Under the pieces are notes generated by a model. It made no database searches. It was not told where the DNA came from and saw only the letters and a list, made by a program, of their open reading frames with translations. Below, in pieces: positions 22,401 to 31,233 of a stretch of DNA of 52,949 bases. Made by a program: the position numbers and the translations under genes. The stretch comes from a virus. The stretch lies in IMG/VR virus record IMGVR_UViG_3300006119_000827, positions 1 to 52,949 of that record; one strand, written 5' to 3'. Each line of letters begins with the position of its first letter. The stretch's first letter is position 1.

Positions 22401-25400
22401 ACTCCCCACAGATTGTGAATGAGATCCTTGTTGCCAAAAACCTTGTCGTAGGATTGGCTCAGCTGGTGCATCGTGAGCCACTTCAATCCCCAGGTGCGGG
22501 TGTTGGAGTTGAAGGGCTGCGCAGCCAGGTCTTTGCCAAAGTCAACGAGTTTGCCGAACGGCTCCGTTACCTGCGAGGTAACCGCCCCCTTGGGATCACG
22601 CACGACGCTCTGAGCGTCCTGAGTATCTTTGAGGAAGCTGGTTTGGGGCTCGGGTTTAAGCTCGGCTTTGGGCTCGGCCTCATTACGGGCGATAAGATTA
22701 TCGCCAATCTTCAGCGACGCCTCCATGAGCGACGTGGCCTTGGACGGTAGGCCCATCTTCTCCAAGACGCTGCGCAGCATGGCCTTCAGGCTATCGAACA
22801 GCGAGCCCTGGGCACCCTTATCCAGTCCGATCATGGCGTTCAAGATCGGGTCGGATTGCAGCTTGCTCAGGATATCCTGAACCTTCGGGTTGCTGAACGC
22901 TTCCGCCAGGAACTCATGCGGGTCATTCTCCCGAATGGCGTATTCCATGGCCGCAGCGTCAGCCGGGTTCTCGCTGTCGCGCAGGTTACGCTCGACGATA
23001 CCCATCATGCGGGTGATCGCCTTCTTGAGATTGGGGCTCTGGTCCAGCGCGTCCCGCATCAGGCTGTGGGACGTCTCATGCAGGATCGCGTGGAGCATAT
23101 CCTTGGGACTGGCCGCCACGTCGTCACGGATGACGATGTAGGGATCGTTGAGCCCGTCAGTGATATACGCAGCCTTCGGCGCACCCTCGTCCGGGCGACC
23201 GATGACACGCTTGAAATCCTCCCCATCGAGGATGTGGACGTTCAAACCCTCGGGAACCACGCGCATAAACGCCGTGCGGATCGCCCGCGCCAGCGCGCCC
23301 GATGTGCCCGTCAGCGCATCCAAATCCAGCTTGCCCAAAAGCTCATGGGCTGGCGACGTCTGAAGCGGCGTGGCCGACTCGCCCGTGATGGGATCGACAA
23401 GCTTGCCGTCATCGAGCATCTGCACCGTCTTCGGACGGCGAAACACCTTCTTACCTTCGGGGGTAACTTCCCAACGGCCCTTGCTGTCCGTGACCGGGAC
23501 GGTCTTCTCGCGTGTGTAGCCAGTGACCGCATCGTCAGGGACCGCGACCTTGGCCCGCTCGTTGCCCTCACCCATAGAACCATCGGATACGGGATGGTCA
23601 TCCTCGCCAGCGCTGGCGCGATCTTCCTTTGCGAGCAGGTTCTCAAGCGGATCGGCAGAAGCTTCCTGCGTTGCAGACGCGGTAGCCTCGCCAATCTTAT
23701 CGACGGTCTTCTCGCCGTCGCCACCCATAGAACCATCTGCAACTTCGGGCTTCATCGCCATCTCGCCTTCGGCGCGGCGCTGCTGGATCAGTTCGTGGAT
23801 CTTGTTCTCGTCATTGGACCGCAGATCCATTTCTCCCGAAACGAACCGCTGGTAATGCTCGAGGGTGTTCACCTTACGCTTGGCAAGCGCCTTCGCTTCC
23901 ATAAGCATCAAGGCGTAGTGGTTGAAGTTCTCTTCTTCGCGGATGTTGTCTTTGAACTTGCCGGGGATCTTCAGGCCGAGTTTCTCAGCGGCAGCGACCA
24001 TCGCCTGAGCGCGTTCGACAAGCTGCGCGCGGGCCGCCGCCGCATCCTTGGTGCCTTTTGCACCAAAGTTCTCCTCGCCCGCGACGGGTGGAAACGCCTC
24101 GACGATCTTTTGCGCCTCGTCGTTTAGACGCTGGCGTTCAGCGATTTCCTTTTTGGTGCGGTTCTTACCCACGTTGACTTTGGTCTGTGCAGCTTTGGTA
24201 TTGCCGCTGTCGCCCACGCCCACGCCCACGCCCACGCTCTTCAGGTGAGCTTCCCGCGCCCGCTCTGCCATCTGCTGGGCACGCTCGGGGGATACGCCCT
24301 TGGACACCGCAAAATCATACGTACGCTGGGCAGCGGCTTCGCTATCCAGGACGTGTTGGTCTTCCTCTTCTGAGGTTACCTGCTGGGTAACGGGTTCCTC
24401 AGCTTGGGTTTCAGCAGGGGCTTCAGTGGGGTTCGCTTTCTGAGCGTCGCGTTCCTGTTTCCTCTTTTCGAGCTTCTCGGGAAGGGTCGTGTCATACCAA
24501 GTCCGCAGATCGACAAACGGTTCTCCGCTTGCTTCCCTGCGCTGCATCGCCCGCTCGTACATCGCGACCTGCGTGCGTTCCAGGTCGATAAACATTTGTT
24601 GCCATTGAGCCGCGCTCTTGTCGCGCGCGGCGGCCAGCCTATTACCTGCTTCGGTTAGGATTCCATTTTTGGTACGCTTGGTAAGCTTGATCGGCTTACC
24701 CGCGTTGGCGTCGATCAGCTTGTTCAGACGATCGACTTCGTCTGAAACTTTCTGCTGGAACTCTGTCTTGGGAGCAACTTCAGGCTCGGGTGCTGGCTCG
24801 GGTGCTGGCTCGGGTGTCGCCTCGGGGGTTGGCTCTTCAGCCGCCGCAGCGCGATCCGCCAGCACCTTCTCAGGCGCTTCAACCTGGACCGTGTTGCCTT
24901 CGGTCTTGGTGTTCTCCAAGTGCTCGACCTGGGCGGGAGCGGTCTGGTCCGTGCCAGCCGCAGCCTTGACCTCTGTGCCCTCGGGCGTGCGCTCGGTGAC
25001 AGCAACCGGCGTCTCGCCAGCATTCGCACGCTCGACCGCCTCGGTCTTATCCACAGGTCCAAGCTCGAGAACTTCGTTGAGCTTGCCCTCTTTGGCGGCG
25101 GCGATAATGTCCTTCGCCTTGATCCGGTCAGGGTCGAAGTAAAACGTCCCGTCCTTGGTGGTGACGAGCTTCATACCCTCGGGGCGCTCGGGCCGGTCGG
25201 CAGCTTTCGTTCCCTTGGGGAACAGCACCGCCGCACGGTTGCCCTCTACAAGCTGCTGGACTTGCGCTTCGAAAGTCTCGGGAGCTTCCGGGACCGTTCG
25301 GCCCTGGTCCTCGATGGGCTCCCCATCGACAGGCTGGGGAGGTGTAGCGGGCGCTTCGGGAGTTGGCTCGGGGGTTGGTTCGGGCGCGGGTGGTTCGGGC

Positions 25401-26416
25401 GCGGGTGGTTCGGGTGGTGCGGGTGGTGTGGAGGTGTCCCGTGTGGTTTCAGTGGTGGCTTCCTTAATAGCCGCTGTCTGGGCAGCGTCAGGGGCGGACT
25501 CTTCAACCGTGGCGACCGGCGCACGCTGAGGGGGTTTCTTGGCCTCGATTTGAGTCTGGGCATCGGAACGGTTCGGGTTATGCCCGCGCAGAACGCCGCC
25601 AGCCGCACCGAACGCACCGCCCGTGGCCGCACCGATCACACCAGCGCGTGCCGTCTGCCCAACATCGTAATCACCACGTAGCGCCATGGTGATATCTTCG
25701 TCTTGGTTGGCGATATCACTCTGGGCGGATTGTATGCCCATGCCGGGAGCATCGACTCCCATCCCAATCAACGCACGCTTGGCCAGCCCGCCGGTCACGT
25801 TGCCCTGGATGACATGGCCCAAGCCACCGCCAGCAACCGCGCCGACGCCAGCCGACACACCCATCTTGGTGTAGCTCAACAAGGTACGGTTCAGTTCGGC
25901 ACGCGCCTGCCGCGTGTCCAAGCCGTTCTCGAGCATGAACTTGAACGCGGGCACCTGCTCAGCGAGCTCTTGGTCCGTCATGGCGTTGGTATGCGCGAGC
26001 GCATCCTCGGCCACGTTGCCCACCTGCATCGCGCCGCCAACAGCCGCAGCGCCCACCACACCCTCGGGTGCCAACAAGGTGAGAGCCACCTGGGGCACCA
26101 AGCCCGCAAGCTGCATACCCAGATACCCAGCCGGGTGGTTTTGCGGGTTGGCTAGGGCGTCCTTACCTCCGGGGGTAAGGGAGTCATCTATGGACGTGCG
26201 GAGATCGTGTATCCCGCTGGCCGCACCACGAAAGAAATCCGCCGTGCTAGGTGCGGCGTTGGACTCTGCGATGCGCTGACCGACAGCGGCGATACCGGCT
26301 GGCACAGCGAGAAGGCCACTGGCTGCCTCCTTACCATAGTCCAGCATCGACGGGCCGGGCGTATCCCCCTGCTGGGGGTTACCTGCGTCGGTAAGCGGGT
26401 CGTACCCAAACGGCAT
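19493..26416 (-). CDS. giant internal virion (ejection) protein with zinc-peptidase motif
   Basis: This 2307-aa protein is the largest in the window. Residues about 25-280 contain several Ala/Gly-rich hydrophobic stretches suited to membrane insertion. Residues 280-700 are a low-complexity Pro/Glu/Ala and coiled-coil region. Around H1113-E-T-S-H1117 lies a zincin-type site with a following H-E-F-L-A-E-A-F segment, as in large polyvalent phage proteins. The C-terminal third is helical and includes N-P-V-L-R-P-F-L-Q-F-K-Q-F-P, typical of such proteins. It probably travels in the capsid and is ejected to form the DNA conduit. Eight exact palindromes lie inside. Confidence 0.85.
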   Translation of the reverse strand: MPFGYDPLTDAGNPQQGDTPGPSMLDYGKEAASGLLAVPAGIAAVGQRIAESNAAPSTADFFRGAASGIHDLRTSIDDSLTPGGKDALANPQNHPAGYLGMQLAGLVPQVALTLLAPEGVVGAAAVGGAMQVGNVAEDALAHTNAMTDQELAEQVPAFKFMLENGLDTRQARAELNRTLLSYTKMGVSAGVGAVAGGGLGHVIQGNVTGGLAKRALIGMGVDAPGMGIQSAQSDIANQDEDITMALRGDYDVGQTARAGVIGAATGGAFGAAGGVLRGHNPNRSDAQTQIEAKKPPQRAPVATVEESAPDAAQTAAIKEATTETTRDTSTPPAPPEPPAPEPPAPEPTPEPTPEAPATPPQPVDGEPIEDQGRTVPEAPETFEAQVQQLVEGNRAAVLFPKGTKAADRPERPEGMKLVTTKDGTFYFDPDRIKAKDIIAAAKEGKLNEVLELGPVDKTEAVERANAGETPVAVTERTPEGTEVKAAAGTDQTAPAQVEHLENTKTEGNTVQVEAPEKVLADRAAAAEEPTPEATPEPAPEPAPEPEVAPKTEFQQKVSDEVDRLNKLIDANAGKPIKLTKRTKNGILTEAGNRLAAARDKSAAQWQQMFIDLERTQVAMYERAMQRREASGEPFVDLRTWYDTTLPEKLEKRKQERDAQKANPTEAPAETQAEEPVTQQVTSEEEDQHVLDSEAAAQRTYDFAVSKGVSPERAQQMAERAREAHLKSVGVGVGVGDSGNTKAAQTKVNVGKNRTKKEIAERQRLNDEAQKIVEAFPPVAGEENFGAKGTKDAAAARAQLVERAQAMVAAAEKLGLKIPGKFKDNIREEENFNHYALMLMEAKALAKRKVNTLEHYQRFVSGEMDLRSNDENKIHELIQQRRAEGEMAMKPEVADGSMGGDGEKTVDKIGEATASATQEASADPLENLLAKEDRASAGEDDHPVSDGSMGEGNERAKVAVPDDAVTGYTREKTVPVTDSKGRWEVTPEGKKVFRRPKTVQMLDDGKLVDPITGESATPLQTSPAHELLGKLDLDALTGTSGALARAIRTAFMRVVPEGLNVHILDGEDFKRVIGRPDEGAPKAAYITDGLNDPYIVIRDDVAASPKDMLHAILHETSHSLMRDALDQSPNLKKAITRMMGIVERNLRDSENPADAAAMEYAIRENDPHEFLAEAFSNPKVQDILSKLQSDPILNAMIGLDKGAQGSLFDSLKAMLRSVLEKMGLPSKATSLMEASLKIGDNLIARNEAEPKAELKPEPQTSFLKDTQDAQSVVRDPKGAVTSQVTEPFGKLVDFGKDLAAQPFNSNTRTWGLKWLTMHQLSQSYDKVFGNKDLIHNLWGVLERSDKKSNALADPGKTLSRELIQASHQYPKEWGTFETLMQEARVYSAHPGEAMNSPANAHLAKDSNIQGQEKYADLRKTYEGLPKPMQELFNRVLKHTSEIHDQYNSERLESELARVGIKDAAIHKAIQDGTLTDAQKKLITEKFEKEPGTGKALMESPDFKKVEGPYTPLKRHGDFVVQAEHNIMTPEGARRLKNGAEHDDGNTFEFTDEGKARAFVKGLDMHAETERVFLNPDKGTQLKGDKLTEALADKKTFPNGLDERIRVRVDPKHVEFHESEREARASREALAGDDRFKNVKEVDRRSTNPNIDLEISSPQLREMIKGIQARGDMTLAAKEAAIEALRRTSIVTQRGNRIMKSQLNAKKISGADTDLVRNLMEYNQAMARARARLEFEPQSEAAMTALRDYHRVHEDDSKLVRADVLRSLEDRIYSNYSADPSGAYSQFVNTLMTVSFMKRMASPAHLLLHMTHPWMISAPVLAARHTMPKTMMNLTRAYRDMGAGGALAEGFKGAARTAKDIAAAPTDWINHFSNKLSGAEDSARLGRMLKELSELNLIHPDAGMEVHRMLPGRNRAMQALDHVDGVFRQLTGATESINRVAEAIAAYRMEFEKTKGDHAAAVRYAGDTLANSQGLYSRSNRAPIFANPVLRPFLQFKQFPQMIYHLLGRNLYDAFKHEDLDKRKEAAKAFAGVVATHAAMAGALGLPMEVIKAPVMLANALGLTNTNWSDLEDDAMKVASKTFGPQAAEYIMHGMGRVLGVDVHHRLGLNSLFFFGEPRSDKANDLKSWLFDFLGGAPASLAMDVHDGVTDVMHGDVVGGLSKLVPVKAFDDVAKAYKLASEGKHTTKGAETMKPAGVLDTIRQGIGFVPSSVANMGAARAAAYRSMQSTKTDQDALKQAWVNAKGADKVKAAAAIQNYNKSVPREEQISLSSIAKPSQGKPKPTIMGMPVTKHNTQMLQDTANTYNVR
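20272..20287. repeat. dispersed palindrome, exact (N6)
   Basis: TTACC-TCCATG-GGTAA inside the 2307-aa gene, here in a different frame, read L-P-M-E-V-I. Confidence 0.9.
21336..21351. repeat. dispersed palindrome, exact (N6)
   Basis: TTACC-CCGCTG-GGTAA inside the 2307-aa gene, read V-T-Q-R-G-N. Confidence 0.9.
21759..21774. repeat. dispersed palindrome, exact (N6)
   Basis: TTACC-CTCGTC-GGTAA inside the 2307-aa gene, read F-T-D-E-G-K. Confidence 0.9.
22567..22581. repeat. dispersed palindrome, exact (N5)
   Basis: TTACC-TGCGA-GGTAA inside the 2307-aa gene, read V-T-S-Q-V-T. Confidence 0.9.
23451..23466. repeat. dispersed palindrome, exact (N6)
   Basis: TTACC-TTCGGG-GGTAA inside the 2307-aa gene, read V-T-P-E-G-K. 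Confidence 0.9.
24376..24390. repeat. dispersed palindrome, exact (N5)
   Basis: TTACC-TGCTG-GGTAA inside the 2307-aa gene, read V-T-Q-Q-V-T. A weaker copy (TTACC-TGCTTC-GGTTA) lies at 24642. Confidence 0.9.
26163..26178. repeat. dispersed palindrome, exact (N6)
   Basis: TTACC-TCCGGG-GGTAA inside the 2307-aa gene, read L-T-P-G-G-K. Confidence 0.9.
26379..26394. repeat. dispersed palindrome, exact (N6)
   Basis: TTACC-TGCGTC-GGTAA near the 5' end of the 2307-aa gene, read L-T-D-A-G-N. Confidence 0.9.
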
Positions 26417-26421
26417 CTAGA

Positions 26422-29364
26422 TTACTGCCCTTGCGGTTGGAGGCCGTATCTACGTTTCGCTGCGTCTATCGCCCGTAGAGCGAGCGCCTGCTGTCCAGCG
26501 GACCCGGATGGGTTGGGCGGGTACGGGAGGGCTTGGCTCGGGCTGTTAAATTCCTGCGCGACGTCAGCGTTGGCCGAAGCAGCCTGGCGGCGCTGTCCAT
26601 CGTTGCGGATGAGAGAAAGCGCTTGCGTGGGCGACACCGAGCGGGACTCATCGCTCGTGGGCGACAGAGCGCTCATGATGTCGCTGCCGACGCCCTTCAG
26701 GGTGTTCACCGCTGGGTTGGGCTTGCTCGGCTTGTTTGCCTGCGCGTACTGGTCGTTGCGCGTCTTCGCCATCTGCGTGTGCGTGCGTTGCAGGATGCCG
26801 TAGGTCGTACGATCCAGTACAACCGTCTGACCATCGGACGCTTGCAACACCACAGCGTTCCCACCCGGCGCGTAACCGACCGGCTTGAAACTAGCCGCCG
26901 TGGGATCATGCGGTGGTGCGTTGGGGTTGGCCGCGTCCTTGGGGTCGGGCAGGTTCGTGTTGAGCAGGCTCACAGCCATAGCCGCCGCATCATCGGACGA
27001 GCGCAGGCCGCCGTTATAGGCCTGGATGCCCCGAGCGATGGTTCGCATCGAGTTATACGCCGGGCCGAGCGCACGCTTGGCCGCATCCAGATCACCGTAC
27101 GGCTTGCCAGTCGTCGGGTCGGTAATGTTGGGGATGAGCGCGTCCAGCGAACCCTTCATCGTCGCTGCGTTGGTGTCGGCCTTGGTTGGGTCGCTCTCCA
27201 CCATAGGCTTGGGCTGCGCCGCCTTGAATTTGGCGTCGTAGTCCTTCTTGGCGTCGGAATACGCCTTGATCTGCGCGGCGTAGTCAGCCTTAACCTGCTG
27301 GTTGCGCTGGGCGATGTCCTGCTGGACCGAGCGGCGTTCAGCGGGCGACATGCCTGCGAGATTGACACCATCAGCCGTCAGATATTTGGGAGCGGGCGGT
27401 GGCGTCGGAGCTTCCCCCAAACGCTCATCGCCATCCTGCGTGACGACACGCTGGGGCACGTCGTACGGCGAGGGTTTCGCACTCGAAGAGTTACCCGGCT
27501 GGGTATTGTCGCCCGCAGCGCCAGCGTCGTCGGTCTGGGCCACTCTCGTATCAGAGGTAGGCGCTGACACGGGCGGAACCGGCGGCGTGGGCATCGTCGG
27601 GATAGCCTGCGGGGGTTCCTGGTTCTGACCAGGATCTTGAGCGCGGATGCTACGATCCGCGTAGTCGCTGTACGCTTGGCTCGGTTGAGCAGGATTCCCA
27701 AGATGCTTGCCTGCGGCTTCCATCAGAGCGCCGTAATACATGCTCCCGCTCTTGATGCCCGTTGCAGCCGCCAGAAGCGCCTGAGGCGTGAATGGACCCT
27801 GCGAGATGACCTTGCCGTTGGCGTCCTTCTGCTGAAACACACCGTTGCCATCGGGACCAACATGAGCGTCTACGCTGTGGCCGTCTGGCACATAGGAATA
27901 GGCTTTTTTCAAGAACTCCACGCCAGTGCCGGGCTGGCCGGACTTCACCGCTTGCGTTGCGGCGTCGGCGTATTTGGCGGACTCGAGGCGCATGTACTGG
28001 ATCAGGGATGCAGCGGCCTTGTCAGCCGCGTCCACGTTGCCCTGCTTGAGATAATGCTCGTAGACCGCCTTCATCCCTGAGATGTTGCGGATGCTCTCAT
28101 CCATCTGGCCGTTGGGATCTACGACCTTCATGATGCCGTCGTATTCGTCAGGCGATGCCGCGCCGAGGCCGTTCATGAACAAGCGCGCAGCGTTGGCCTT
28201 CTGCGGGTTGGGCTGGCTGGGAAGAGCCTGCGTTGCACCCGTGAAAGCCCCGCCCTGAGGCCCGCCTTGGGGACCACGGGGATCATCCAGGGGCACCGCC
28301 TGTATGGGAGACGTATCGCGCGCACCGCTCTCGGTGGGCATGGGTGGCTGGCCACCTTGAGAATCCCCTCCGTCTTGTAGGCCGAAGAATTTACTCAGGT
28401 AGGTAAGCCCGCCATGAAGCGCTGCGCCCAAGCTCGGGTCACCATCAGACGGGGGTGCCTGCGGCGGCACGTATGCACCGTTGGCCGGTTGCATGGTGCC
28501 AGCGTCCACTGCGCCGCCATCGGCGTAACTGGGCACCCGCCCACCCGCCGAATAGTTGTTGGTGTTATCGGTTTGCGCCACGGGGATGGCTTGCGGAGCA
28601 GGTGCCGCCGTGGGGGACGTGCCCGAATTGCTCGGGTCGAACTGGGCGAGGTACTGCTGCGTGGTTGCGTAGCGCCCGTCCCAGTTATCACCCGCCTGCG
28701 GGTTATCGCGCGTCCACCCCTTGGGGCGCTCGTAGTCCATCTGGGCAGCGGTAAGGTCCTGCGCGTTCTTGGCACCGTTGACCATGAGCGTGGTGCTGGG
28801 GCGCGAGCGCAACTCGTTCAGCGCGAAATCAGCTTGCTGCTGCCAAGTCGGCGTGTTGGTCCCCGTTGCCGAGAACAGCGCATCTCGGCGGTCATTGCGG
28901 TGACCGAACATGCCATAGCCCGTGGGGTTGCCGTTGGCGTCCTTGTCGTGGGTCGCCCCTGGATTGAACCCGGACTCGTTCTTGGCGGCACTCGTCAGCA
29001 TGGTCGCTTCGTTGTGCGTCGCGCCATTCTTCGACAAGTAGCCGTACAGGTCTTCAGGCTTGGGGTTGGTATCACCTACGCCAGCGCCACCAGCCGGGGC
29101 GGGAACACCGCCGGGGTTGTTGTATCCACCTTGGAATGCCGCACCAGACGGGTCAGCCTTGTTCGACTGTAAACCCAGCCTACCCATATAAATACCTTCC
29201 ATCATGTTCTGATGGCGGGTCTGCTGGTCAAGCCGCTGCTGCGTGATATCAAACTGGCGCTGCTGCTGCTGCTGCTGCATCACAAAGTGCCGGTTCTCTA
29301 TGTTCTGCTGCTGCATCGGCAGATAGGTCGCCGCGAAGTCCTTAAGCTCGCGCCCAAAGCTCAT
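26422..29364 (-). CDS. internal virion protein with tail-lysozyme domain
   Basis: The 980-aa protein starts with a Gln-rich, probably coiled-coil segment (residues 15-55). Residues about 105-240 match the phage tail lysozyme pattern: Y-L-S-K-N-G-A-T-H-N-E-A, then N-E-S-G-F-N-P with the likely catalytic Glu, G-Y-G-M-F-G-H-R and D-x-R-x-x-L. The remainder is Pro/Gln/Asp-rich with helical stretches. It probably opens the peptidoglycan during DNA entry and acts with the 2307-aa and 392-aa proteins. The ATG follows a palindrome-linked leader. Near-exact palindromes sit at 27491 and 28391. Confidence 0.85.
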   Translation of the reverse strand: MSFGRELKDFAATYLPMQQQNIENRHFVMQQQQQQRQFDITQQRLDQQTRHQNMMEGIYMGRLGLQSNKADPSGAAFQGGYNNPGGVPAPAGGAGVGDTNPKPEDLYGYLSKNGATHNEATMLTSAAKNESGFNPGATHDKDANGNPTGYGMFGHRNDRRDALFSATGTNTPTWQQQADFALNELRSRPSTTLMVNGAKNAQDLTAAQMDYERPKGWTRDNPQAGDNWDGRYATTQQYLAQFDPSNSGTSPTAAPAPQAIPVAQTDNTNNYSAGGRVPSYADGGAVDAGTMQPANGAYVPPQAPPSDGDPSLGAALHGGLTYLSKFFGLQDGGDSQGGQPPMPTESGARDTSPIQAVPLDDPRGPQGGPQGGAFTGATQALPSQPNPQKANAARLFMNGLGAASPDEYDGIMKVVDPNGQMDESIRNISGMKAVYEHYLKQGNVDAADKAAASLIQYMRLESAKYADAATQAVKSGQPGTGVEFLKKAYSYVPDGHSVDAHVGPDGNGVFQQKDANGKVISQGPFTPQALLAAATGIKSGSMYYGALMEAAGKHLGNPAQPSQAYSDYADRSIRAQDPGQNQEPPQAIPTMPTPPVPPVSAPTSDTRVAQTDDAGAAGDNTQPGNSSSAKPSPYDVPQRVVTQDGDERLGEAPTPPPAPKYLTADGVNLAGMSPAERRSVQQDIAQRNQQVKADYAAQIKAYSDAKKDYDAKFKAAQPKPMVESDPTKADTNAATMKGSLDALIPNITDPTTGKPYGDLDAAKRALGPAYNSMRTIARGIQAYNGGLRSSDDAAAMAVSLLNTNLPDPKDAANPNAPPHDPTAASFKPVGYAPGGNAVVLQASDGQTVVLDRTTYGILQRTHTQMAKTRNDQYAQANKPSKPNPAVNTLKGVGSDIMSALSPTSDESRSVSPTQALSLIRNDGQRRQAASANADVAQEFNSPSQALPYPPNPSGSAGQQALALRAIDAAKRRYGLQPQGQ

Positions 29365-29370
29365 GTGTCG

Positions 29371-29385
29371 TTACCCCACAGGTAA
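29371..29385 (-). promoter_or_regulatory. start-associated palindrome, exact (N5), containing a stop codon
   Basis: On the minus strand TTACC-TGTGG-GGTAA holds the TAA of the 392-aa gene (29373-29371) and GGGGT as ribosome binding site for the ATG at 29364. Confidence 0.85.
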
Positions 29386-30549
29386 AGCGGTAGGCCGAGA
29401 AGTAAATGTCGGGGCCGCAGGAATGGCTGGTTTCATCTGCGGTTTGGCAGATACGTTCTGCCTATCCTGCCGAGACTTGTTGATCATGTTCTGAAGATGC
29501 TTCTCGCCGTACCAAGCGACCGCATCCTTGGGGACGACAAACTCGCCCGGCGTCAGGCGTGCGGGCACATCGTCGATGGCGCGGCCCATCGTTGGGGAAG
29601 CCCCCACAGGGATCGCACCGCCCTCGCTCGCCTGACCACTCATAGGTGCGCCCATTAGGGGAGCACCCACATCCGGGATCGCACCGCCATCCGCAAGCGC
29701 GGCAGCAATCGCCCCAAGGCCCGACGCTCCGCTGGCGTTGGATGTCCCATTGATGAGCCCGCCCACCAGCCCAAGCGCCGAACCAATGCCCGAGCTTGCA
29801 TTCTGGTTGGCGTTGAACGACCCGAGCGCGTTGTTGAACCCGGTGTTCATAATGCTGGCGGTCTGGCCCAAGCCTTGGTTACCCATGCTGTTCCACTGGG
29901 TCGCCGTGCCCATCGTGTTGGCACCCGAAGCCGTCGTCGCCAGCCCGGAGTTCACAGCCTGGTTGCCAGCTTGCAGCGCGGTACCATAGGTCTGCGCGAC
30001 CTGACCAGGATACCCACGGCCTACGTTGATGGCTTCCGAACGCAGCGCGCGACCCGTTGCATCCACCACCTGGGAGGCCTGGTTACCTGCCGCTGCCTCA
30101 GCTGCACCCTGAGCAGCACGAACCCCGATATCCATCGCAGCATAACGAGTTGACGTGGGGTCAACACCGAAGCTCTCCAAGTTCTTCTGCGCAGCCTGAC
30201 GCTGCTGGTCGAACTGCTGGGCGACCGTGGCCTGGGCGCGACCCATCTCAAGGGTTTTGCGATCCGGCGAGGCGTAACTTTGCGCGTCAGCGACAAGAGA
30301 GTTTTCGAGGGGTTGGTAGACCTGCTCGTAACGCGCCCTGTCCGCAGCTGCCGCCTGATCATTGGCCGCCTGGGTGTTCAGCGCCGAGTCAATTACCTGC
30401 TGGGTAACCGCCTTGTTCTGGGCGTATTCATCCTTAGCCCATGCAAGCTGGTCTTCGCCAAGCTGGTAGGACTGCTGGGCGTTCTGCTGGGAGGCCGACG
30501 CGAGGCCGCTATAATCCGGCGCTGCTGGGGCCTTGGATTTACCGCCCAT
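29371..30549 (-). CDS. internal virion protein (392 aa)
   Basis: M-G-G-K-S-K-A-P-A-A-P-D-Y at the start, then a long Ala/Gln-rich helical region (30-190), a Gly/Asn/Ser-rich part (200-280) and a C-terminal domain with G-E-F-V-V-P-K-D-A-V-x-W-Y-G. This layout is familiar from small internal virion/ejection proteins placed before the large ones in podovirus late operons. It also contains the short motifs L-A-D-G-G-A-I and A-S-E-G-G-A-I that recur in other structural proteins here. An exact palindrome lies inside (30393). Its 5' end overlaps the GNAT gene by 11 nt. Confidence 0.75.
   Translation of the reverse strand: MGGKSKAPAAPDYSGLASASQQNAQQSYQLGEDQLAWAKDEYAQNKAVTQQVIDSALNTQAANDQAAAADRARYEQVYQPLENSLVADAQSYASPDRKTLEMGRAQATVAQQFDQQRQAAQKNLESFGVDPTSTRYAAMDIGVRAAQGAAEAAAGNQASQVVDATGRALRSEAINVGRGYPGQVAQTYGTALQAGNQAVNSGLATTASGANTMGTATQWNSMGNQGLGQTASIMNTGFNNALGSFNANQNASSGIGSALGLVGGLINGTSNASGASGLGAIAAALADGGAIPDVGAPLMGAPMSGQASEGGAIPVGASPTMGRAIDDVPARLTPGEFVVPKDAVAWYGEKHLQNMINKSRQDRQNVSAKPQMKPAIPAAPTFTSRPTALPVG
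30393..30407. repeat. dispersed palindrome, exact (N5)
   Basis: TTACC-TGCTG-GGTAA inside the 392-aa gene, read V-T-Q-Q-V-I. Confidence 0.9.
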
Positions 30550-30976
30550 ACGACGCCTCCAACGTGCTAGGTTTCAACTTCAGCCAGCGGCAATCGTCTT
30601 TGTACATCCCGAGAACCAGTAAATCACCGTCAGGAAACACGTCTCTTATAATAGACTCCTGCTTAAAACCAAGTCTTAAATCGAAGTTGAGCGCATGGGT
30701 ATTATACGATGGGACTTGGCCGATGACCTTGTTCACGCCGAGCATGTTAAATGGGTAGTCAAAGCATACCCAGAGCATGTCTTTATTTAGCCAGTCAGTA
30801 GTAAACGCTCCGACGTGCATGGCGATGCTGGCCCCGGTGTAACCTGTGTAGGTAACCCCGCCCAAGAGCTTGTCCCCGCGAACTCTGGATATGACCGTGT
30901 CACATGCGGGGTTGAAGACAGTCCCAGCGCACTCAGAGATCAGGCGGGCGTGCTCGTGATTGTTCAGGACGATCAA
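30539..30976 (-). CDS. GNAT-like acetyltransferase
   Basis: The 145-aa protein starts at a TTG overlapping the previous stop (TTGA). The order of strands and helices, with N-K-V-I-G-Q-V and A-L-N-F-D-L-R-L-G-F-K-Q-E followed by I-R-D-V-F-P-D-G-D-L-L-V-L-G-M, fits the GNAT fold. Homologous short GNAT-like proteins commonly sit among the tail/ejection genes of podoviruses. The substrate is unknown; it may modify a virion protein or a host protein. The acetyl-CoA loop is not canonical, so activity is uncertain. A one-mismatch palindrome lies at 30840. Confidence 0.75.
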   Translation of the reverse strand: MIVLNNHEHARLISECAGTVFNPACDTVISRVRGDKLLGGVTYTGYTGASIAMHVGAFTTDWLNKDMLWVCFDYPFNMLGVNKVIGQVPSYNTHALNFDLRLGFKQESIIRDVFPDGDLLVLGMYKDDCRWLKLKPSTLEASYGR

Positions 30977-31233
30977 GTTGTCTTCAACCAGGTAGTACCA
31001 TTGGACCAGTAAAGTCCGCTCGTGGATTCGTTCACCCAGATGTCGCCCTTGTTGAAATTCTTGGTGGGGGCGGTGGTCTGCACGAACACCACGGGTGCGC
31101 CGTACGAACCATCGCTCCGCTGGCCCATGAACTGCTCGAGGATGTATTTCATCGCGGCGACTGCGGCTTGCAGCGACTCAATCGTCGCAACCGGATCAGG
31201 GATTGCTGGGCCATGTGCGAGGTTGTTAGACAT
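30973..31233 (-). CDS. small virion-associated protein (86 aa)
   Basis: The ATG at 31233 follows AAGGAG and is better than the upstream codon at 31251. An N-terminal helix (Q-A-A-V-A-A-M-K-Y-I-L-E-Q-F-M) precedes a short beta domain with K-G-D-I-W-V-N-E-S-T-S-G-L-Y-W...W-L. The G-D-I-W-V-N pattern is common at the tips of phage tail or fibre proteins. Stop and next start overlap. Precise role unknown. Confidence 0.6.
   Translation of the reverse strand: MSNNLAHGPAIPDPVATIESLQAAVAAMKYILEQFMGQRSDGSYGAPVVFVQTTAPTKNFNKGDIWVNESTSGLYWSNGTTWLKTT

Noticed and set aside
22856-24127. 423-aa plus-strand open frame
   Set aside because: Mirror frame of the 2307-aa ejection protein gene; Arg/Leu/His-rich composition and no recognisable domain.
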